The position numbers were made by a program, and so were the translations under genes. The notes under the pieces are model-generated. The model was not told the DNA's origin. It ran no database searches and was given only the letters and a program-made list of their open reading frames with translations. Shown piece after piece: positions 1-5,191 of a stretch of 6,429 nt of DNA; position 1 is the first letter of the stretch; each line of letters starts with the position of its first letter. The stretch comes from Frankiales bacterium (GTDB taxonomy: Bacteria; Actinomycetota; Actinomycetes; Mycobacteriales; SCTD01). The stretch lies in assembly GCA_004299215.1 (NCBI GenBank), contig SCTD01000403.1, positions 1 through 6,429 of the forward strand, given 5' to 3'.

Positions 1-1372
1 GCAGCACCCGCCGGGGGCCGGCGGGATCGGCGTGCAGCGTGGCCATGAGGCCTCGCTCCGACGTGAAGGGAAGGGTGTCCAGCCGCGGCAGGCGCGTCGG
101 GGACAGCCCGGCCTTGCGCGCGACGACGAGCATCGCCGCCTCGGTGGGGTCACCGACGGCGGCCGGCGCCCCGTGCTCGGTGGTGAGCGAGGCGTCGTTG
201 CAGCCGGCACCCGCGAGCAGTCCCCAGCGGAGCGCCTCGTCGGCACCGGGGTCGGCCGTACGACCGGTGTCGTCCAGCAGTCGTCCGTCCGGCGCGTAGC
301 CCGACCCGGTGACCTCGAACCGATGGTCGGGCGTCGTGACGACCCGCACGGTCATCTGGTTCTCCGTCAACGTCCCGGTCTTGTCGGTGCAGATGACGGC
401 GACGCTGCCGAGCGTCTCCACGGCCGGCAGCCGGCGCACCACGGCCCGGCGGCGGGCCATCCGCACCACCCCGACGGCGAGCGTGATGGTCACCGCCGCG
501 GGCAGCCCCTCGGGGATGGCGCCGACCGCGAGCGCGATCGCCGCGGTGACCATGTCCACCGGACGCTCGCCGCGGGCGACGCCGACGGCGAAGGTCACGG
601 CGGCCAGCAGCAGGATCACGACGGTGAGGACCCGGCTGAAGCGGGTGAGCTTGCGGGTGAGCGGGGTGGCGAGGGACGTCGTGGAACCGACCAGCCGGTG
701 GATCTCGCCCAGCTCGGTGCCTGCCCCGGTCTCCACGACGAGCCCGGCCCCGGATCCGCTCGTGACCAGGGTTCCCGCGTAGAGGAGGTTGGTCCTGTCC
801 GCCACGGAGATGTCGACGGGCAGCGTCACGACGTCCTTCGCCACGGGCTGCGACTCGCCGGTGAGCGCCGACTCGTCGACGCGCAGCTCGTGCACCCGCA
901 GCACGCGCAGGTCGGCCGGGACTCGGTCGCCGGCTTCCACCAGGACCAGGTCGCCCGGCACCAGGGCCTCCGACGGCAGCTGCCTGGCCCGGCCGTCCCG
1001 GACGGTCCGCGCATCGGTGCGCACCATCCGGCGCAGGGCCTCCAGCGCCGACTGCGCCCGGGTCTCCTGCACGTAGCCGATGACGGTGTTGAGCAGCACG
1101 ACCCCGACGATCACCGCGGAGTCCACCGGCTCGCCGAGCGCAGCCGTGACCCCACCCGCGACGATCAGGATCAGCACCAGCGGCGAGCTCAGCTGACGCA
1201 GCACCCGGGTGACCGGACCGTCAGGACGCCCTCGGGGCAGGACGTTCGGCCCGAAGCGCCGCAACCGCTCCGCCGCCTCCGCCGACGTCAGGCCCGCGAC
1301 GGGGTCGCTCTCCAGGAGCAGCACCACCTCATGGGCCGGCAGGCCGTGGTGCGCGTGCGCCGCCTCAGGCAT
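1..1372 (-). CDS. Type II (Ca2+-ATPase-like) P-type cation-transporting ATPase, N-terminal part; gene cut by the left edge
   Basis: An integral membrane pump that uses ATP, through a phospho-aspartate intermediate, to move cations across the cytoplasmic membrane. The 457 visible codons show, in order: a cation-ATPase N-terminal domain (about residues 8-55, with GLTSAEAAERL and FGPN); membrane helices M1/M2 (about 63-101); the actuator domain with TGES at 171-174; M3/M4 (about 246-302) with IPEGLP at 286-291; the phosphorylation loop DKTGTLT starting at Asp330; and the start of the nucleotide-binding domain with GDPTEAA at 407-413. PEGLP in M4 is typical of type II pumps (SERCA, PacL, CtpF-like) and argues against heavy-metal (CPx) pumps. 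The M5/M6 residues that fix the ion lie outside the window, so Ca2+ versus another cation is undecided. The start is uncertain: ATG at 1372 or an in-frame GTG at 1384; neither has a good ribosome binding site. It follows the VKOR-like gene by 89 bases on the same strand. No frameshift is seen. Confidence 0.95.
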   Translation of the reverse strand, partial: MPEAAHAHHGLPAHEVVLLLESDPVAGLTSAEAAERLRRFGPNVLPRGRPDGPVTRVLRQLSSPLVLILIVAGGVTAALGEPVDSAVIVGVVLLNTVIGYVQETRAQSALEALRRMVRTDARTVRDGRARQLPSEALVPGDLVLVEAGDRVPADLRVLRVHELRVDESALTGESQPVAKDVVTLPVDISVADRTNLLYAGTLVTSGSGAGLVVETGAGTELGEIHRLVGSTTSLATPLTRKLTRFSRVLTVVILLLAAVTFAVGVARGERPVDMVTAAIALAVGAIPEGLPAAVTITLAVGVVRMARRRAVVRRLPAVETLGSVAVICTDKTGTLTENQMTVRVVTTPDHRFEVTGSGYAPDGRLLDDTGRTADPGADEALRWGLLAGAGCNDASLTTEHGAPAAVGDPTEAAMLVVARKAGLSPTRLPRLDTLPFTSERGLMATLHADPAGPRRVL

Positions 1373-1376
1373 CGTT

Positions 1377-1392
1377 CTGGTCACGCGACCAG
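1377..1392 (-). other. Small hairpin just upstream of the ATPase start codon
   Basis: On the minus strand CTGGTC-GCGT-GACCAG is a perfect 6-bp stem with a 4-base loop, ending 4 bases before the ATG at 1372. It fills the place where a ribosome binding site would be expected, and the alternative GTG start overlaps its loop. It might influence initiation or be chance; six base pairs in G+C-rich DNA is weak evidence. Confidence 0.3.
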
Positions 1393-1461
1393 CCCACGCC
1401 GTCTGCCGGCCCGCGGCAAGAGGCGTTCGACCCTGCCGCGCCGTCTACGCCTCCCTCAGCC

Positions 1462-2103
1462 TCACGCGAAGAGCGCCTCGCCGTACTTCAGCACGACGGC
1501 CAGCACCATCAGCAGCACCCAGCTCACGCCCACGACGACGTCGATCCCGGAGCGGACGGCTGACTCCAGGACCGACTGCACCCGTCGTGGCAGGAGCAGG
1601 TTGTCCTGCAGGACGTTGATGCGGGTCAGCTCGAACCACACGAGCGTCGTCACCAGCGTGACGAGCATGCACCAGGGGCAGAGCGCGCCGATCTCGAACA
1701 TCGCCTGGTGGAAGAGCCAGTAGGCGAAGCCGAGACCGATCGTGTAGACGACCTGGGCGGCGAGCATCACGTGGCGCGGGAAGCGGACCCCCGACAGGGC
1801 GGCCACGGCGAGCGTGATGACGACCGGCTCGGTCATCAGACCGAGGTACGCGTTCGGGAAGCCGAGCAGCGACGCCTGCCAGGAGCTGGCCACCGTGCCG
1901 CAGCTGATCACGGCGTTGATGTCGCAGCCCAGGGACACGCTCGGGTCCTCGGCCAGCCGGATCGCGTCGATCGCCAGCACCAGCGAGGCGACCAGGCTGG
2001 CGACCGAGCCGACGAGCATCGCCGCCCACACCAGGCGGAGCGGGTGCGGCGGCGCCTCGCCCGGAGTGCTCCTGTGCACCGGGCTCGTCGTCGCGCTGCT
2101 CAC
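1462..2103 (-). CDS. VKOR-family disulfide oxidoreductase (vitamin K epoxide reductase homologue)
   Basis: Bacterial VKOR proteins sit in the cytoplasmic membrane, reoxidise a DsbA-like partner and pass the electrons to quinone, doing the job of DsbB. The 213-residue product has about five hydrophobic helices (roughly 27-47, 88-105, 113-131, 140-160 and 188-206). It carries the four family cysteines: a loop pair at Cys60 and Cys68 (LGCDINAVISCGTV) and the quinone-site pair CPWC at 142-145. Length and topology fit a stand-alone bacterial VKOR without a fused thioredoxin domain. The start is GTG at 2103, which overlaps the TGA of the upstream DsbA-like gene as GTGA. There is no clear ribosome binding site, so translational coupling is likely. 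The adjacent DsbA-like protein is its obvious partner. The function is well supported by family motifs; the in vivo partner is inferred from adjacency. Confidence 0.94.
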   Translation of the reverse strand: MSSATTSPVHRSTPGEAPPHPLRLVWAAMLVGSVASLVASLVLAIDAIRLAEDPSVSLGCDINAVISCGTVASSWQASLLGFPNAYLGLMTEPVVITLAVAALSGVRFPRHVMLAAQVVYTIGLGFAYWLFHQAMFEIGALCPWCMLVTLVTTLVWFELTRINVLQDNLLLPRRVQSVLESAVRSGIDVVVGVSWVLLMVLAVVLKYGEALFA

Positions 2104-2885
2104 TTCGCAGCGGCAGCCGCCGCGACCGCCTCCGTCAGCGGACCCTCCGTGTAGAGGTCGCCCGTGAAGACGTGACCGTCGACCATCACGGTCGGCGTCG
2201 CGGTGATCCCGGCTTCGAAGGCCTTCTGCGTCACGTCGGCGACCCAGCCGGTGAACTCCGCGTCGTCGAAGCGGGCCACCACCTCAGCCGGCACGCCGGC
2301 CCCGCGCGCGATGTCGGCCAGCTCGCTGTCGCTCAGGCCCTTCGTACCCTCCTCGGGCTGCTGGGCGAACAGCGCGCGGTGGAACGCCCAGACCTGCTCC
2401 GGCGCGCCGTCGGCGACGGTGGCGACCGCGTTCGCCGCGCGCGTGGAGAAGCGCGCGCCGTCGGACTGCGGGTCCAGGAACGACATCGGCCGCAGGTCGA
2501 GCCGGGCCTGCCCGCTCGCGATGAGACGGTCCAGGGCTGCGCTGTTGGCAGCCTCGAAGCGGCCGCAGAACGGGCACATGTAGTCGAAGAACACCGCGAC
2601 GCTCACCGGTGCCTCGGCCTGTCCCACCGCGATGCGGCCGTCCGCCGTCGCGGCGGCCGGGACGACGACATCGCCCGCGGGCGAGGCGTCGTCGTCACCG
2701 CCGGACAACGACATGACGACAGCAGCCACGATGGCGACGACGAGCGCTGCCACGACGACGGCTCCGGCTCGGAGCACCTTCCTTCGCCGCTCCGCCTCCT
2801 GGCGTGCGGCCAACTGGCGGGCCTGCTCCTCGGCTCGGGTCCTGGTCCTGCTCGTCGTCGTCACGGTCGTCCTTGTCCTCGGCAT
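2100..2885 (-). CDS. Membrane-anchored DsbA-like thiol:disulfide oxidoreductase
   Basis: The predicted role is to introduce or shuffle disulfides in exported proteins outside the cytoplasmic membrane. The 261-residue product has a charged cytoplasmic N-terminus rich in Arg/Glu (1-38), one signal-anchor helix (about 39-60), a short acidic and Ala-rich linker, then a thioredoxin-fold domain of the DsbA/Thioredoxin_4 type (about 85-255). The active site is CPFC at 104-107, preceded by FFDYM. The cis-proline loop is TATPTVMVDG (Pro231), followed by a GDLY segment. It is the first gene of the leftward cluster and overlaps the VKOR-like gene by four bases, a pairing that strongly suggests an oxidase/reoxidase couple. 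The first possible start is ATG at 2885, directly after an in-frame TGA, but it lacks a ribosome binding site. GTG at 2864 has AAGGA five bases upstream (2870-2874) and may be the real start, giving 254 residues. Without biochemistry, oxidase versus isomerase activity is not settled. Confidence 0.93.
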   Translation of the reverse strand: MPRTRTTVTTTSRTRTRAEEQARQLAARQEAERRRKVLRAGAVVVAALVVAIVAAVVMSLSGGDDDASPAGDVVVPAAATADGRIAVGQAEAPVSVAVFFDYMCPFCGRFEAANSAALDRLIASGQARLDLRPMSFLDPQSDGARFSTRAANAVATVADGAPEQVWAFHRALFAQQPEEGTKGLSDSELADIARGAGVPAEVVARFDDAEFTGWVADVTQKAFEAGITATPTVMVDGHVFTGDLYTEGPLTEAVAAAAAAK

Positions 2886-2896
2886 GGCACATCAGC

Positions 2897-2916
2897 CAGC
2901 CGCCTCGACGCGGCTG
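2897..2916 (-). other. Inverted repeat in the leader of the DsbA-like gene
   Basis: CAGCCGC and GCGGCTG form a perfect 7-bp stem around a 6-base loop, ending 11 bases before the ATG at 2885. On the minus strand the only GAGG nearby lies at the junction of loop and 3' arm. It could be an RNA hairpin in the leader, an operator-like palindrome, or chance in G+C-rich DNA. Confidence 0.3.
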
Positions 2917-3092
2917 CAGGTCCATTCACGGACATCCGGAATCGGGGACGAAGGGGCGAAGGTCCCGCAGTCGGGCTCGAAACGTCCTGCCCCTGAAGCA
3001 GCACCAGGCGGGTGAGGACGTTCGCCTCTGTCGAAGCAACAGGCGCGCGGCGCAGGCTCGATACGCAGGACCTCGCCGAGGTTCCGTGACCC

Positions 3093-3099
3093 GAGGGGG
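3093..3099 (+). promoter_or_regulatory. Ribosome binding site of the DUF2157-like gene
   Basis: GAGGGGG lies five bases before the ATG at 3105. It is the clearest Shine-Dalgarno sequence seen in the window and fixes the start of the rightward membrane-protein gene. Confidence 0.75.
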
Positions 3100-3104
3100 T
3101 CGCC

Positions 3105-4100
3105 ATGATCGCGCTGTCGCTGCTCGTCGTGCTGGTGGCCGTCGTCGGTGCCGTCGCGTGGCAGAGCTGGTCGAGACATCAGGAGACCGCGAGGGACGGC
3201 GCGGGTCCGACGCCGCCTGGACGGGTGTCACTGCTGACAGAGGCCGTCGCCTACGTCGGCGCCATCCTGGTGCTCGCCGGCGGTGCCGCCGGCGTGGGAC
3301 AGCGGTGGTCCGACATCTCCGACGGCGGCCGCGTCGGCATCCTCGCCGGGGCAGCCGTGCTGTTCTTCCTGGCAGGTGTGCTGGTCCTGCAGGTCGCCGA
3401 GCCGGCGATCCAGCGGCTCGTGGGTGTGCTGTGGTTCGTCTCCGTAGCGGCTCTGGCCGGCGCTGTCGGGGTGGCCGAGCGTCTGGTCCTCGACCGGAGC
3501 GGCGAGCAGGTCGTGCTCGCCGTCGGGGTGGCATCCGCTGCCTACGGCGGAGGACTGTGGCTGGTCCGCCGCCGCGCGCTGCAGCAGGTCGCGCTGCTGA
3601 TCGGCGTGATCCTCGCGACGATCGGCGCCGCCGGCACCATCGCCGGCGGTGAGCCGCCGCTGCTCCCCAGCGCTTTGGCGCTCTGGGCCGTCGGGCTCAC
3701 CTGGGCGGCGCTCGGCTGGCGGCGCTACGTCGAGCCCACGTGGACAGCCGTTCCCCTGGGCGTCCTGCTCGCGCTGTGGTCCCCGACCATGGCGGTGGGG
3801 CCGCACGGCTGGTACTACGCGATCGCGATCGGCACCGCCGCCGCCGTCATGGCGGCCAGCGTCCCGGCTCAGAACCCCGTGCTGCTCGGCATGGGGTCCC
3901 TGGCGATGTTCGGCTACGTGACCGGGGCCGTCGTGCGCTTCTTCGGCGACGCCCTGGGCGTGCCGGCCGCGCTGTCGCTGACGGGACTGCTTATCCTGGG
4001 TCTCGCGCTCGTCACCGCGCGCCTGCTGAAGGCCGCTCGACCGGCAGGCAATCCGGGCGCCGAGGACGAACACGACCGGCAGCTGCACACGGTCGGCTGA
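3105..4100 (+). CDS. Polytopic membrane protein, DUF2157-like, function unknown
   Basis: The 331-residue product is almost entirely hydrophobic. A first helix (about 2-19) is followed by a short charged, Pro-containing linker (20-43), then roughly nine or ten further helices (near 44-64, 76-96, 105-125, 135-154, 160-180, 188-205, 215-230, 236-253, 258-278 and 286-306). It ends in a polar, charged cytoplasmic-like tail (309-331). The segment around LLTEAVAYVGAILVLAGG, with a following Trp and the GR..ILAGAAVLFFLAG stretch, resembles DUF2157-type membrane proteins; this is recognition by pattern, not by search. There are no catalytic motifs, and cysteine is absent. The start is fixed by a good ribosome binding site. 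The gene is divergent from the DsbA-like gene, and the HNH gene follows on the same strand. No specific function can be assigned. Confidence 0.85.
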   Translation: MIALSLLVVLVAVVGAVAWQSWSRHQETARDGAGPTPPGRVSLLTEAVAYVGAILVLAGGAAGVGQRWSDISDGGRVGILAGAAVLFFLAGVLVLQVAEPAIQRLVGVLWFVSVAALAGAVGVAERLVLDRSGEQVVLAVGVASAAYGGGLWLVRRRALQQVALLIGVILATIGAAGTIAGGEPPLLPSALALWAVGLTWAALGWRRYVEPTWTAVPLGVLLALWSPTMAVGPHGWYYAIAIGTAAAVMAASVPAQNPVLLGMGSLAMFGYVTGAVVRFFGDALGVPAALSLTGLLILGLALVTARLLKAARPAGNPGAEDEHDRQLHTVG

Positions 4101-4102
4101 AC

Positions 4103-4119
4103 GACGAAGGGCGCCCGCC
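4103..4119 (+). repeat. 17-base direct repeat, left copy
   Basis: GACGAAGGGCGCCCGCC starts three bases after the stop codon of the DUF2157-like gene. An identical copy lies at 4680-4696. Together they bracket the HNH endonuclease gene, with 577 bases from one copy to the next. The flanking bases differ on both sides, so the repeat is exactly 17 bases. It may be a target-site duplication or an attachment-type repeat. Confidence 0.7.
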
Positions 4120-4169
4120 ATCGACGCGGAGGTGGAGGTCGCACCGACCAGGAGGCGATCCCGCTGCGA

Positions 4170-4730
4170 GTGAGCCGGGGCCGGAATTCGTCACAGGTCG
4201 GTCCTACCGTCGTCGAGGTGTCGGAACGTGAGTGCACTCAGTGCGGGCGCGCTTTCCTCCCCTCGAGCCGTCACCGGCGATGTCCCGCTTGCCGGTCAAG
4301 AGACACCTGTGCCTGCGGCGCGCGGAAGCAGACGGCGAGCACTACGTGCCTGGCCTGCAGAGTGAAATCCGGCAGTGCTAATGGCCGTTGGCGCGGTGGA
4401 CGCATCCGGCACAAGGCGGGCTACGTCATGGTGCTCCTGCGTGACCACCCGCGAGCGGGTAGCAACGGCTACGTCTTCGAGCACCTCCTCGTAATGGAAG
4501 AGCTGCTGGGACGCCATCTACTACCAGGCGAGACCGTCCACCATCGAAACGGCCTCCGTGATGACAACCGCCCGCAGAACCTTGAGCTGTGGACCCGTCC
4601 GCAGCCAAGCGGCATACGTGCGGCAGACGCAGTCGCATGGGCGCGAGAGGTGCTTGCCAGGTACGCGGAGACGGAGGTGGACGAAGGGCGCCCGCCCTGC
4701 GACGGTCCTCTCGGACCGTCGCAGGGCTGA
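4170..4730 (+). CDS. HNH endonuclease with N-terminal zinc-binding cysteine pairs
   Basis: A predicted metal-dependent DNA nicking or cutting enzyme of the stand-alone HNH type seen in actinobacteria and their phages, where many act as homing enzymes. In the 186-residue frame the N-terminal part has two cysteine sets, CTQC(22-25)/CPAC(38-41) and CAC(47-49)/CLAC(60-63), likely two zinc ribbons. The nuclease core follows at about 84-142: YVMVLLRDHP, EHLLVMEELLGR with His105, then ETVHHRNG with His124/His125/Asn127, and DDNRPQNLEL with Asn133 and Asn137. These are the His/Asn residues expected of the beta-beta-alpha metal site. The C-terminus (about 150-170) is helical and charged. The start is uncertain: GTG 4170 has AGGAGG 14 bases upstream (long spacing), and GTG 4218 would start just before the first cysteine. 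The gene looks less G+C-rich than its neighbours. It lies between 17-base direct repeats, and its last codons fall inside a terminator-like hairpin, suggesting acquisition by insertion. Its DNA target is unknown. Confidence 0.9.
   Translation: MSRGRNSSQVGPTVVEVSERECTQCGRAFLPSSRHRRCPACRSRDTCACGARKQTASTTCLACRVKSGSANGRWRGGRIRHKAGYVMVLLRDHPRAGSNGYVFEHLLVMEELLGRHLLPGETVHHRNGLRDDNRPQNLELWTRPQPSGIRAADAVAWAREVLARYAETEVDEGRPPCDGPLGPSQG
4680..4696 (+). repeat. 17-base direct repeat, right copy
   Basis: Identical to 4103-4119. This copy lies inside the 3' end of the HNH reading frame, where it contributes the codons for the Asp-Glu-Gly-Arg-Pro-Pro segment. Its last three bases are the first three bases of the hairpin at 4694-4727. 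Confidence 0.7.
4694..4727. terminator. Perfect 15-bp hairpin, probable shared terminator of ssrA and the convergent gene
   Basis: The arms 4694-4708 and 4713-4727 are perfectly complementary over 15 bp with a four-base loop. Read on the minus strand the loop is GAGA, a stable GNRA tetraloop; on the plus strand it is TCTC. It lies 45 bases beyond the 3' end of ssrA (minus strand) and immediately before the TGA of the HNH gene (plus strand). There is no U tract, as is common for actinobacterial terminators. The GNRA loop suggests that its original role was on the ssrA side, but it could act in both directions. Confidence 0.75.
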
Positions 4731-4772
4731 CGCCAACAACGTGCGTACGCCGCAGGGCGGACGTCACGCTCT

Positions 4773-5138
4773 TGGAGGTGGCGGGAATCGAACCCGCGTC
4801 CTCCGGTGCTTCAGCAGGGCTTCTCCGGGCGCAGCCGGCAGTGATTTTCTCGGCCCTCCCGATCTCGCCGGCGAGTCGGGAACGGGCCCAGCCGCGGTAG
4901 CTCACCACCCGCCCCCGCGGCCAAAGCGGGTGGTGGTCCTCCTAGCGATGCCAGGTCCTGGGCCGGAGGCTCTCCCAGGCTGACAGCGACGCTCTAGCTG
5001 CTAGGCAGCGAGGGCGTACGCGCGCTGATCATTGTCGGCGCTTGATTTTTTGCGACGTTGTTGGTTAACGAGATCATCGTCGCCTTCCTCGGCCCGCTTC
5101 ACCTGCCTCGACATCCGAAGTCGAGACCTGTCACCCCC
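4773..5138 (-). ncRNA. ssrA: Transfer-messenger RNA (tmRNA), one-piece, complete
   Basis: tmRNA rescues stalled ribosomes with SmpB and tags the unfinished protein for proteolysis. The tRNA-like ends are clear. The 5' GGGGGTG (5138-5132) pairs with the 3' CACCTCC (4780-4774) over 7 bp with one G-U. The T arm is GCGGG-TTCGATT-CCCGC, and the discriminator A is at 4773. CCA is not encoded, because AGA follows on the minus strand. The tag frame starts at GCC 5039, reads ADNDQRAYALAA to 5004 and stops at TAG 5003-5001; the -ALAA end is the protease signal. One pseudoknot can be read directly: a 10-bp helix (4926-4935 with 4903-4912) whose loop sequence GCCGCGG (4915-4921) pairs with CCGCGGC (4891-4897). 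The length of 366 nt without CCA and the tag about 100 nt from the 5' end are typical. The tag strongly resembles the mycobacterial ADSHQRDYALAA. Confidence 0.97.
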
Positions 5139-5157
5139 TTCGTGGTGTGTCCACGAC

Positions 5158-5163
5158 AGGGTA
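5158..5163 (-). promoter_or_regulatory. Possible -10 element of ssrA
   Basis: TACCCT on the minus strand fits the actinobacterial TAnnnT pattern and would start transcription about 12 bases before the mature tmRNA 5' end, leaving a leader for RNase P to remove. No matching -35 hexamer is seen at normal spacing, so this is tentative. Confidence 0.25.
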
Positions 5164-5166
5164 ACG

Positions 5167-5191
5167 CCGGGCGCCCACGGGTTGTGCCCGG
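5167..5191 (-). terminator. Possible terminator hairpin after the GGDEF-EAL gene
   Basis: CCGGGC (5191-5186) and GCCCGG (5172-5167) form a 6-bp stem around a 13-base loop, immediately after the TGA at 5194-5192. No U tract follows. It occupies the 53-base gap before ssrA and would overlap the upstream part of any ssrA promoter, so it could equally be chance. Confidence 0.3.

Larger units (their letters stand above)
2886..3104. promoter_or_regulatory. Divergent intergenic region between the DsbA-like gene and the membrane-protein gene
   Basis: This 219-base gap lies between two divergently transcribed genes, so it should hold promoters for both. I see no convincing -35/-10 pair on either strand and no protein-coding or RNA gene. 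It contains one short inverted repeat (2897-2916) and, at its right end, the ribosome binding site of the rightward gene (3093-3099). The role as a promoter region is inferred from gene orientation only. Confidence 0.5.

Noticed and set aside
32..1723. A long rightward open frame of 563 codons antisense to the ATPase and VKOR-like genes
   Set aside because: Its product is low-complexity Arg/Gly/His-rich sequence with no domain. The opposite strand encodes clear P-type ATPase and VKOR motifs, so it is a shadow frame caused by high G+C.
2942..2965. GGGGACGAAGGGGCGAAGG resembles the 17-base repeat
   Set aside because: It shares only about nine or ten bases with the repeat and diverges after them, so it is not a third copy.
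2172..3015. Rightward open frames opposite the DsbA-like gene
   Set aside because: They are antisense to a gene with clear CPFC and cis-Pro motifs and give low-complexity products.
4124..4136. ACGCGGAGGTGGA near the left repeat resembles sequence at 4663-4681 and shares GGAGGTGG with the ssrA 3' end at 4774-4781
   Set aside because: The matches are short or gapped, in purine-rich G+C-rich DNA, and not in a consistent order relative to the 17-base repeats. This is too weak to call an attachment site or terminal repeat.
4773..4810. A stand-alone tRNA gene suggested by the T arm and acceptor 3' strand
   Set aside because: No anticodon or D arm lies within tRNA distance. The matching acceptor 5' strand is at 5132-5138, which makes it the tRNA-like end of tmRNA.
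4426..4983. Open frames on both strands covering the tmRNA 3' half
   Set aside because: The conserved tmRNA pairing and tag explain this region; the frames have no recognisable domains.
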